Source: Plasmopara viticola (Eukaryota > Oomycota > Peronosporomycetes > Peronosporales > Peronosporaceae). From it: 64,000 bases of DNA. The DNA lies in NCBI GenBank assembly GCA_001695595.3, contig MBPM02000147.1, positions 1 to 64,000 on the forward strand. The letters are read 5' to 3'. Numbering within the stretch: position 1 is the stretch's first letter; every line of letters begins with the position of its first letter. The notes beneath the pieces were generated by a model, which worked only from the letters and a program-made list of their open reading frames with translations, had not been told where the DNA came from and made no database searches. Positions 22,800-32,459 of this stretch are shown one piece after another. A program made the position numbers and the translations under genes.

Positions 22800-25330
22800 T
22801 TAGCACCGACTGGAGATAGCTCCAGCCACAGTCGTAGCCAAGGAGCCGGCATTCAATTGAATTTTTAGCACCGATGAGTCGTCCGGATAGTACCCTTCAA
22901 GCTGGCGGAGCACTTCAAGGTCATCAAGAAGGTGACCTTGCCATTGTACGTCACGCCACTGCTCCATACAGAGCTCTCCAACCTTAGAACGCAGCAGCCG
23001 TAGCAGTGTGTTGGGATGCAAGAAGCGCATGTGGTGTGCTGGAATCCATTCGACTGGCTGGCCTGTAAAGTATTGAATCCAGTGGTCATTTTTAAAGAGT
23101 GTCGGAGCAGCGGACATGAGCGCAAGCTCAAATATACCGAGTGCCTTCGACGCACGCGCAAGCTCTGTAATTGAGTCAGAGTGGGTCCACCACTTGGCAC
23201 ATGCCTTGAAGATTTCATGGCGGTTGGATGGTAGAGGCATATTCATGACACGCTTCCACTTTGTAACAAAAGTTGTGTCTTCTTGCGGGTACGTAGCTGA
23301 TAATACGCGGTTAATTGCGTGCAGTTGCGCAATTTCAGCGATGATGCGGTGGTCATCTGCCATTTTAAGGGACAACGCGCTGTTGAAAGCCATCGGACAT
23401 TGAGCTGCCGGCTTCATCACAAGGTCTGGATTTGTTGCATTATCAAGTAGCTTGACCATGCCATCGACCTTTTCGTCTGCAAGCACAAGGCGATCTGGCA
23501 ACGTATCAAGCAGCGCAGTATTTTCATCATTGATCATTGCCTCCGTGACTTCTAGGATCGACGAAGCCTTTGCAGCTTTTTTAATTTTTGTGTGGTGTTT
23601 TTCCATGAAAAATACCGACTCCTTTGCGGTGGCCATCCCCGAAGGACGTGCCACGGCTACTGGTACGATCTGCTTGCGCACGCCAAACTTCTTGCTTGCC
23701 GTGACGTCTTTAAGCTCAAGATCGACTTCCATGTTTTGCAGGACCTCGAAGAAGTTTTTAGTCGCGATTCCGTCGAGTGATTGCGGCTGCTTTTTGGTAA
23801 GAAGATTCGAAAGGTCAATATCTCCGCGGCTCCGCTTCTTGGTGTTGAAGACGGTTGCGAATCCGTCTGAGCTTTCCCCATTTGTAAGGTACATCGTTGG
23901 CTTCTTCATACTGCTTTCGGGACTACGGGGTGGGGAAATTTTTCCGCTCGACCCCTCGAACGTCGCAACTGACAGAATATCGTCGGTGCAGCTTAGGGGC
24001 TTGCAAGTCGATTGCAGTTAGGCGGTAAACTATGCTGAGCTTCTTGCTGAAGCTTCTTATCATTTTTCGTTGTGGACTCCTGTACTGCACGCTGCAGCGA
24101 GGTCATCGGCTGGGACTTAGAAGTGGCTGGTTTTGGGTTCGTTTGATGCTGCTGTTTCGCTGCAACAAGTGCCGTGACAGGCTGCAGTGGTGGTGACCCG
24201 GTTGGAGTGGCTGGGCTTCGATAGATGTCGTCACTCGTGCGCAGGTCGATGAAGTGATGCGAACGATAGCCGAAAGGCAAACGCTCGGAAGGATATGGAG
24301 CGTTCTTTCCGTGCACGGGGTGCAACTTGTTGTCGAACTGGAGCTGGTCACACACTGATCCATTCACAATGAGGGGACCTGGGCATGTCGTGGTAAGGAA
24401 GTATACTCTCCAGGTTGCTGACGTTATACCAGTTGCAAGGTTTACTTCACGGAAGGTATCGTACACCGGTTTACAGCCCATCAAGAACAAGCGGTGCAGC
24501 ATTACGTCCGTTTTCGTGTCCGAGTCAACATTCGAAACATCGACATAGTACTTGCCACCTAGCACGTCGAATTCCTTAAACATGAATACACCCCCTAGAA
24601 TGTTTACTTTTGTGCGCTCGAGAGCGATGCAGGCGTTCTTCGACTTTACCTTAATTCGAAGATTACCGCCAGGAAGTTTGGACACTTGGCCAATCTCGAA
24701 CTTGCTGTACAGGTGCTCAAGTGCTTTGTTGCCGTGATGCTTGCCTGTAAGCGATGCCATAATCTTCTGAAGCGGTGTTTTTGCAAACATGCGTCCGGTA
24801 TCGATTACCATATCGTACTTGGCACGAGGTAGGGTATATGGTCGCGCCTGCTCCATGTGAGAGGCGATGAATGACCAGTCCCCGCCAGCAGCGTACTGAC
24901 GTTCGATTGCTTCAATGTCGCAGGCGAGTGGCTTGGGCGTTTCTACACGCCGACGCGCAGCGTCAGCGTCTTCGGTGCTCCGACGAATGGTTTCTTGCTG
25001 CGCAAGTAAGCTAGCCATGGTCGGACGCATGTCTTCATCTGGTGGGGACGAGACATTCTTGACGCCTGACTGAGGGGAGAGAATCGATTCACTGTCCGGA
25101 CCACCAGGTGCACTTGACCCAGCGAACGCTTCCGAGGTGGAAGCATTAAGTTTCGGCGGCGTGACCGTAGCCGCGCCGTCAGTTGAACTGGATGTCAGAG
25201 GCAACTCTATATCGAGTCCCTTCTCCAATTGATGATTACTTACAGTAAGTAACAACGCAGACGGGACAGATTTGACGTTTTCGAAAGATTCTTTGCGATA
25301 CGCGCGGATAGAAATGTCAGGGCTGTCCAT
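22800..25330 (-). pseudogene. L3 ORF1, one-base frameshift near 23995
   Basis: Begins at 25330 (MDSPDISIRAYRKESF) and would encode about 840 aa. Compared with L5, one base is missing near 23995 (..LASP then stop; L5 reads LASPLSCTDDIL), so the frame shifts and reading resumes from about 23990 to the TAA at 22800. N-terminal region: Ser/Thr-rich, low complexity. Middle: PLACDIEAIERQY, VIDTGRMFAKTP, LPGGNLRIKVKSKNAC, FDVLGGKYYVDVSNVDSDT, CKPVYDTFREVNLATGITSATWRVYF, possibly RNA-binding. C-terminal half: basic KKRSRGDIDL segment, FNSALSLKMAD, LHPNTLLRLLRSKVG, ending AISSRC. No zinc knuckle. The shift could be a dead mutation or a sequencing error; programmed frameshifting is unlikely because L5 is unshifted there. 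Confidence 0.85.
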
Positions 25331-25419
25331 TGCAATAGAACGAAGGGTAGAAAAGGTGGTTGAAAGGGGGTACTTCCTATGATTTGACTTGCGTAGTAGC
25401 CGGCAAATTGGGAAGTACC

Positions 25420-25450
25420 AGTGGTCGTGGGCTCGAGCCCCACGGGGGGT
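25420..25450 (+). pseudogene. tRNA-Lys 3' fragment (from about nt 42) after L3
   Basis: Variable loop, T arm (GTGGG-CTCGAGC-CCCAC) and GGGGGGT acceptor strand directly after the L3 5' end. The CC at 25418-25419 may belong to either side. Confidence 0.88.
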
Positions 25451-25932
25451 GTAAATTGCATGAGAGTCGTGCGTGAAAGATTGTGCGCCATGCATTTATA
25501 CTAAAAGCAGCACATGCTCCTCTTCGTATTCTGGTTTAGATCTCTCTCTAAGTCTAGCAATCGTTATGGTCGTTCACAGTGCAGTTGCCCTTGACTACAA
25601 GAGCGACGCAAGTAGCTTTTTTAAACAGCAAAGAATGCACTTTTCTGCTTGACTATAATCGAACCATTTCCATTGTATGGAAATGGGCTGCCTGTCTGCA
25701 CTCAGCAGTAAGAATTCTCTCGTAAACACGAAAACTATGTATGATCTTCGCAAGCGAATGTTCAATCATGCGTTTGTCACGACGTTCTTGTCCGGCTTAT
25801 GCGAGTAGAATAATGTGGTTGCGTGCGTGCATACCAAGAGCTTATACTTGGTGTTTGTGTGTTTGTCGGTGTGCTTGCTCCTGGTTGTGTTTCTCTTTTT
25901 GTGTACATTTGATATTATCTTGTCTCGAGTGT

Positions 25933-26002
25933 ACCCGTCTAGCTCAGTTGGTAGAGCGCTGGCCTTTTAAGCCAGTGGTCGTGGGTTCGAGCCCACGGGG
26001 GT
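25933..26002 (+). pseudogene. tRNA-Lys(UUU) with T-arm deletion
   Basis: Body intact with anticodon TTT, but one C is missing from the T arm (GAGCCCACG) and the acceptor strand has five G. Confidence 0.65.
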
Positions 26003-26481
26003 GTAATTGCCTAAGAGTCGTGCGATAAAGATTTGTGCGCCATGCATTTATACCGAAAGCAGCACATGCTCCTTCTTCGTATTTTGGTTGAGATTTCTCT
26101 TTAAGTCTAACAATCGTCTTGGTCGTTCACGGTGCAATTACTCTTGACTACAAGAGAGACGCAAGTAGCTGTTTTAAACAGCAAAAAATACAATTTTCGC
26201 TCGACTATAATCAACCTTTTCCTTTGTTAGGAATGGGCTGCCTGTCTGCACTCAGGAAAGAATTCTGTTCATAAACACGAAAACTACGTATGATCTTCGC
26301 AAGCGAATATTCAATCATGCGTTTTTCACGACGTTCTTGTCCGGCTATATGCGAGTAGAATAATGTGGTTGCGTGCGTGCATACCAAGAGCTTATACTTG
26401 GTGTTGGTGTGTTTGTCGGTGTGCTTGCTCCTGGTTGTGTTTCTCTTTTTGTGTACATTTGATATTATCTTGACTCGAGTT

Positions 26482-26552
26482 ACCCGTCTAGCTCAGTTGG
26501 TTGAGCGCTGGCCTTTTAAGCCAGTGGTCGTGGGTTCGAGCCCCACGGGGGT
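26482..26552 (+). tRNA. tRNA-Lys(UUU), weak acceptor
   Basis: Anticodon TTT with intact anticodon and T arms. The D loop reads GTTGGTTGAGC and the acceptor 3' strand has five G. The upstream spacer has lost one base (CTCGAGTTACCC). It may be a pseudogene. Confidence 0.52.
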
Positions 26553-27077
26553 GTAAATTGCCTAAGAGTCTACGTGAAAGCTTTGTGAGCCACGCATTTA
26601 TACTGGAAAGCAGCACATGCTCTTTCTTGCGCCATGTATTTATACTCAAAAGCAGACATGCTCCTTCTTCGTATTCTAGTTTAGATTTCTCTTTAAGTCT
26701 GACAATCGTCATGGTCGTTCACGGTGCAATTATTCTTGACTACAAGAGCGACGCAAGTAGCTGTTTTAAACAGCAAAGAATAAAATTTTCTGCTCGAATA
26801 TAATCGAACCATTTCCGTTGTTAGGAAATCGGCTGCCTGTCTGCACTCAGCAGTAAGAATTCTCTCGTAAACACGACAACTATGTATGATCTTCGCAAGC
26901 GAATGTTCAATCATGCGTTTGACACGACGTTCTTGTCCGGCTTATGTGAGTAGAATAATGTGGTTGCGTGCGTGCATACCAAGAGCTTATACTTGGTGTT
27001 TGTGTGTTTGTCGGTGTCCTTGCTCCTGGTTGTGTTTCTCTTTTTGTGTACATTTGATATTATCTTAACTCGAGTAC

Positions 27078-27148
27078 ACCCGTCTAGCTCAGTTGGTAGA
27101 GCGCTGGCCTTTTAAGCCAGTGGTCGTGGGTTCGAGCCCCACGGGGGT
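27078..27148 (+). tRNA. tRNA-Lys(UUU), weak acceptor
   Basis: All arms except the acceptor pair perfectly; anticodon TTT; five G in the acceptor 3' strand. Second unit of the higher-order repeat. Confidence 0.55.
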
Positions 27149-27674
27149 TATATTGCCTAATCGTCGTGAGTTAATGATTTGTGCGCCATGCATTTATACT
27201 AAAAGGCAGCACATGCTCTTTCTTGCGCCATGCATTTATACTAGAAAGCAGCACATGCTCCTTCTTCGTATTTTGGTTTAGATTTCTCTTTAAGTCTTAC
27301 AATCGTCATGGTCGTTCACGGTGCAATTACTCTTGACTACAAGAGCGACGCAAGTTGCTGTTTTAAACAGCAAAGAATGCACTTTTCTGCTCGACTATAA
27401 TCGAACCATTTCCATTGTATGGAAACGGGCTGCCTGTCTGTACTCAGCAGTTGACTTCTGTTCGTGAACACGAAAACTATGTATGATCTTCGCAAGAGGA
27501 TGTTCAATCAAGCGTTTGTCACGACGTTTTTGTCCGGCTATATGCGATAGAATAATGTGGTTGCGTGCGTGCATACCAAGAGCTTATACTTGGTGTTTGT
27601 GTGTTTGTCGGTGTGCTTGCTCCTGGTTGTGTTTCTCTTTTTGTGTACATTTGATATTATCTTGTCTCGAGTGT

Positions 27675-27745
27675 ACCCGTCTAGCTCAGTTGGTAGAGCG
27701 CTGGCCTTTTAAGCCAGTGGTCGTGGGCTCGAGCCCCACGGGGGT
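27675..27745 (+). tRNA. tRNA-Lys(UUU), weak acceptor
   Basis: Anticodon TTT; T loop CTCGAGC (T54 to C); five G in the acceptor strand. The counterpart in the next higher-order repeat is at 29972. Confidence 0.52.
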
Positions 27746-28228
27746 GTAAATTGCATAGAGTCGTGCGTGAAAGATCTGTGCGCCATGCATTTATACTCAA
27801 AAGCAGCACATGCTCCTCTTCGTATTCTGGTTTAGATCTCTCTTAAGTCTAACAATCGTTATGGTCGTTCACGGTGCAGTTGCCCTTGACTACAAGAGCG
27901 ACGCAAGTAGCTGTTTTAAACAGCAAAGAATGCACTTTTCTGCTTGACTATAATCGAACCATTTCCATTGTATGGAAATGGGCTGCCTGTCTGCACTCAG
28001 CAGTTAGAATTCTGTTCGTAAACACGAAAACTATGTATGATCTTCGCAAGAGAATGTTCAATCATGCGTTTGTCACGACGTTCTTGTCCGGCTTATGCGA
28101 GTAGAATAATATGGTTGCGTGCGTGCATACCAAGAGCTTATACTTGGTGTTTGTGTGTTTGTCGGTGTGCTTGCTCCTGGTTGTGTTTCTCTTTTTGTGT
28201 ACATTTGATATTATCTTAACTCGAGTAT

Positions 28229-28300
28229 ACCCGTCTAGCTCAGTTGGTAGAGCGCTGGCCTTTTTAGCCAGTGGTCGTGGGTTCGAGCTCCACGGGGCGT
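28229..28300 (+). pseudogene. tRNA-Lys relic with altered loop
   Basis: The anticodon loop is CTTTTTA and the T arm/acceptor reads GAGCTCCACGGGGCGT, breaking T-stem pairing. Confidence 0.65.
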
Positions 28301-28778
28301 GTACATTGCCTAAGAGTCGTGCGATAAAGATTTGTGCGCCATGCATTTATACCGAAAGCAGCACATGCTCCTTCTTCGTATTTTGGTTGAGATTTCTCTT
28401 TAAGTCTAACAATCGTCATGGTCGTTCACGGTGCAATTACTCTTGACTACAAGAGCGACGCAAGTAGCTGTTTTAAACAGCAAAAATACAATTTTCGCTC
28501 GACTATAATCAACCTTTCCTTGTTAGGGAATGGGCTGCCTGTCTGCACTCAGGAAAGAATTCTGTTCATAAACACGAAAACTACGTATGATCTTCGCAAG
28601 CGAATATTCAATCATGCGTCTGTCACGACGTTCTTGTCCGGCTATATGCGAGTAGAATAATGTGGTTGCGTGCGTGCATACCAAGAGCTTATACTTGGTG
28701 TTGGTGTGTTTGTCGGTGTGCTTGCTCCTGGTTGTGTTTCTCTTTTTGTGTACATTTGATATTATCTTGACTCGAGTT

Positions 28779-28849
28779 ACCCGTCTAGCTCAGTTGGTAG
28801 AGCGCTGGCCTTTTAAGCCAGTGGTCGTGGGTTCGAGCCCCACGGGGGT
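28779..28849 (+). tRNA. tRNA-Lys(UUU), weak acceptor
   Basis: Anticodon TTT, all arms intact except five G in the acceptor 3' strand. It lies in the same higher-order position as 26482. Confidence 0.55.
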
Positions 28850-29373
28850 GTAAATTGCCTAAGAGTCTACGTGAAAGCTTTGTGAGCCACGCATTTATAC
28901 TGGAAAGCAGCACATGCTCTTTCTTGCGCCATGTATTTATACTCAAAAGCAGACATGCTCCTTCTTCGTATTCTAGTTTAGATTTCTCTTTAAGTCTGAC
29001 AATCGTCATGGTCGTTCACGGTGCAATTATTCTTGACTACAAGAGCGACGCAAGTAGCTGTTTTAAACAGCAAAGAATAAAATTTTCTGCTCGAATATAA
29101 TCGAACCATTTCCGTTGTTAGGAAATCGGCTGCCTGTCTGCACTCGGCAGTAAGAATTCTCTCGTAAACACGACAACTATGTATGATCTTCGCAAGCGAA
29201 TGTTCAATCATGCGTTTGACACGACGTTCTTGTCCGGCTTATGTGAGTAGAATAAGTGGTTGCGTGCGTGCATACCAAGAGCTTATACTTGGTGTTTGTG
29301 TGTTTGTCGGTGTCCTTGCTCCTGGTTGTGTTTCTCTTTTTGTGTACATTTGATATTATCTTAACTCGAGTAC

Positions 29374-29444
29374 ACCCGTCTAGCTCAGTTGGTAGAGCGC
29401 TGGCCTTTTAAGCCAGTGGTCGTGGGTTCGAGCCCCACGGGGGT
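29374..29444 (+). tRNA. tRNA-Lys(UUU), weak acceptor
   Basis: Counterpart of the copy at 27078, with the same spacer variants. Anticodon TTT, five G in the acceptor strand. Confidence 0.55.
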
Positions 29445-29971
29445 GTATATTGCCTAATCGTCGTGAGTTAATGATTTGTGCGCCATGCATTTATACTAAA
29501 AGGCAGCACATGCTCTTTCTTGCGCCATGCATTTATACTAGAAAGCAGCACATGCTCCTTCTTCGTATTTTGGTTTAGATTTCTCTTTAAGTCTTACAAT
29601 CGTCATGGTCGTTCACGGTGCAATTACTCTTGACTACAAGAGCGACGCAAGTTGCTGTTTTAAACAGCAAAGAATGCACTTTTCTGCTCGACTATAATCG
29701 AACCATTTCCATTGTATGGAAACGGGCTGCCTGTCTGTACTCAGCAGTTGACTTCTGTTCGTGAACACGAAAACTATGTATGATCTTCGCAAGAGGATGT
29801 TCAATCAAGCGTTTGTCACGACGTTTTTGTCCGGCTATATGCGATAGAATAATGTGGTTGCGTGCGTGCATACCAAGAGCTTATACTTGGTATTTGTGTG
29901 TTTGTCGGTGTGCTTGCTCCTGATTGTGTTTCTCTTTTTGTGTACATTTGATATTATCTTGTCTCGAGTGT

Positions 29972-30043
29972 ACCCGTCTAGCTCAGTTGGTAGAGCGCTG
30001 GCCTTTTGAGCCAGTGGTCGTGGGCTCGAGCCCCACGGGGGGT
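29972..30043 (+). tRNA. tRNA-Lys(UUU), six-G acceptor, A38 region variant
   Basis: The anticodon loop is CTTTTGA (position 37 is G); the T loop begins CTCGAGC; the acceptor 3' strand has the longer GGGGGGT form. Counterpart of 27675. Confidence 0.55.
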
Positions 30044-30527
30044 GTAAATTGCATGAGAGTCGTGCGTGAAAGATCTGTGCGCCATGCATTTATACTCAAA
30101 AGCAGCACATGCTCCTCTTCGTATTCTGGTTTAGATCTCTCTCTAAGTCTAACAATCGTTATGGTCGTTCACGGTGCAGTTGCCTTGACTACAAGAGCGA
30201 CGCAAGTAGCTGTTTTAAACAGCAAAGAATGCACTTTTCTGCTTGACTATAATCGAACCATTTCCATTGTATGGAAACGGGCTGCCTGTCTGTACTCAGC
30301 AGTTTGACTTCTGTTCGTGAACACGAAAACTATGTATGATCTTCGCAAGAGGATGTTCAATCAAGCGTTTGTCACGACGTTTTTGTCCGGCTTATGCGAG
30401 TAGTATAATGTGGTTGCGTGCGTGCATACCAAGAGCTTATACTTGGTGTTTGTGTGTTTGTCGGTGTGCTTGCTCCTGGTTGTGTTTCTCTTTTTGTGTA
30501 CATTTGATATTATCTTAACTCGAGTAT

Positions 30528-30600
30528 ACCCGTCTAGCTCAGTTGGTAGAGCGCTGGCCTTTTAAGCCAGTGGTCGTGGGTTCGAGCTCCACGGGCTGGT
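30528..30600 (+). pseudogene. tRNA-Lys relic with altered acceptor
   Basis: Anticodon TTT and D arm intact. The end reads GAGCTCCACGGGCTGGT, spoiling the T stem and acceptor. Confidence 0.65.
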
Positions 30601-31084
30601 GTAAATTGCCTAAGAGTCGTGAGTGAATAATTTGTGCGCCATGCATTTATACTGAAAAGCAGCACATGCTCCTTCTTCGTATTTTGGTTTAGATTTCTTT
30701 TAAGTCTTACAATCGTCAGGGTCGTTCACGGTGCAATTACTCTTGACTACAAGAGCGACGCAAGTTGCTGTTTTAAAAAGCAAAGAATGCACTTTTCTGC
30801 TCGACTATAATAGAAACATTTCCTTTGGTAGGAAATAGGCTGCCTGTCTGCACTCAGCAAAGAATTCTGTTCATAAACACGAAAACTACGTATGATCTTC
30901 GCAAGCGAATGTTCAATCATGCGTCTGTCACGACGTTCTTGTCCGGCTATATACGAGTAGAATAATGTGGTTGCGTGCATGCATACCAAGAGCTTGTACT
31001 TGGTGCTTGTGTGTTTGTCGGTGTGCTTGCTCCTGGTTGTGTTTCTCTTTTTGTGTACATTTGATATTATCTTGTCTCGAGTAT

Positions 31085-31157
31085 ACTCGTCTAGCTCAGT
31101 TGGTAGAGCGCTGGCCTTTTAAGCCAGTGGTCGTGGGTTCGAGCTCCACGGGCTGGT
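31085..31157 (+). pseudogene. tRNA-Lys relic with altered acceptor
   Basis: The 5' strand is ACTCGTC and the end GAGCTCCACGGGCTGGT, shared with the copy at 30528, so the two are recent duplicates. Confidence 0.65.
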
Positions 31158-31626
31158 GTAAATTGCCTAAGAGTCGTGCGTGAAAGATTTGTGCGCCATG
31201 CATTTATACTGGAAAGCAGCACATGCTCCTTGTTCGTACTTTTAGTCTAACAATCGTCATGATCGTTCACGGTGCAATTGCTCTTGACTATAAGAGTGGC
31301 ACAATTTGCTGTTTCAACAGCAAAAATAACACATTTTTGCTCAACCATAATCGAACTATTTCCGTTGTTAGGAAATGGGCTGCCTGTCTACACTCAGCAG
31401 TTAAGATCCTATTCGTAAACACGAAAACATTGTATGATCTTCGCAAGTGAATGTTCAATCATGCGTTTGACACGACGTTCTTGTCCGGCTATATGCGAGC
31501 AGAATAATGTGGTTGCGTGCGTGCATACCAAGAGCTTGTACTTGCTGTTTGTGTGTTCGTCGGTGTACTTGCTCCTGGTTGGGTTTCTCTTTTTGTGTAC
31601 AATTGATATTATCTTGACTCGAGTAT

Positions 31627-31643
31627 ACCCGTCTAGCTCAATT
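31627..31643 (+). pseudogene. tRNA-Lys 5' fragment (nt 1-17) cut by L4
   Basis: ACCCGTCTAGCTCAATT (G15 to A) ends exactly at the L4 3' junction. Confidence 0.88.
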
Positions 31644-32459
31644 AAAAGTTTGTCTACAATTAATAATTACGACGATGTGACTTCTCGATTGTACCTAGCT
31701 ATACAAAATTCTTTAATTAATAAAATACAGTCTAATGAGTACTTAAACAGAACCGGTGGATTCAAGATTTTCTGCGACAAACCAATATGATGTTAACCAC
31801 AAAATTGTGGTCCACACAGAATATGCGCTCAGGGAGTTTCTGAGCCAATCTTAGTATGCTCTTTGAAAGGTCTTCAAACGATACAGGGTATGAAGTTTGA
31901 CGAGTACGGAGTGCTGTCGAAAGGTTTTTCGAAATTGTGGGTGGTCGGGAAAGCTCACATTTTCGAAATTTCCAAAAAAAACAGATGTACCAATAAATTG
32001 GTACATTTTAGGGGCGTAACTCGGCCCGCTGGAGGTACCATAAATTTGGTTTATCTTTTGTCTGACGCTCTTTCTTTTTCTCTTTTCTTTTTCTCGAAAA
32101 TGCCGACGACCGCGCTTGAGGAGAGCCTAACCTGGTGGAGAGAACGGAGTGTGTGCGAACAGATTCGGTTGAAGCTGTCCCGGCTCCTTCCCTCCTCAGT
32201 GAGGAACGTTCGAGACCTCGCGATGGGTCCGCTGATGAAGGCGCCGGTTCTGTGCTCGAAAAAGGACCCTATCGGCAAAAGGTTTAAAGGAGTGTGTTCG
32301 GTCCGATTCCGTTGGAGCGACCACGGCTCCAAATCTTCACGGTGTGGGAAATCAAGAGCTTGTGTAGAATCGGCTGGGATTGGCGGTGCGCGGGAGGATG
32401 GGTCCCTACCGTTGGGGGGTGCGGAGTGTGGACATTCGAACTGCCCCGGCTCCGCCCCT

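Larger units (their letters stand above)
17569..25419 (-). mobile_element. L3: full-length LINE with intact ORF2, inserted in tRNA-Lys
   Basis: A 7.85-kb minus-strand non-LTR retrotransposon: 5' UTR 25331-25419, ORF1 25330-22800 (one frameshift), ORF2 22756-18665 (open throughout), 3' UTR 18664-17569. The 3' end joins tRNA nt 17. The 5' end (plus-strand GCCGGCAAATTGGGAAGTAC) joins the 3' half of a tRNA at about nt 41, so about 22 nt of target were lost rather than duplicated. No LTRs or inverted termini are seen. The domain order (APE endonuclease, RT, zinc-binding C-terminus) fits the L1/Tx1 group of LINEs. It is the best candidate for a recently active member here. Confidence 0.93.
25420..31643 (+). 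repeat. tRNA-Lys tandem array, block II, with a four-unit higher-order repeat
   Basis: Eleven units and two stubs. Starts from 25933 are spaced 549, 596, 597, 554, 550, 595, 598, 556, 557 and 542 bp. The pattern short-long-long-short repeats with a period of about 2297 bp (25933 to 28229 to 30528). Unit-specific variants recur in register: a GCGATAAAG variant at about 26020 and 28320, TCTACGTGAAAGC at about 26570 and 28867, GAGTTAATGATTTG at about 27168 and 29464. The long units contain the internal GCGCCATG duplication of about 44 bp. No protein gene is supported. Confidence 0.92.

Noticed and set aside
23985..24005. Programmed frameshift in L3 ORF1
   Set aside because: L5 has one extra base and stays in frame at the same site, so a simple deletion is the better explanation.
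17569..25419. LTR retrotransposon
   Set aside because: No direct terminal repeats, integrase or protease; APE endonuclease plus RT order is that of a LINE.
14210..31183. Recurrent plus-strand ORFs such as MVERWPFKPVVVGSSPTG in every unit
   Set aside because: They read through the tRNA gene itself and its spacer; repetition comes from the tandem array, not from protein conservation, and frames change with each indel.
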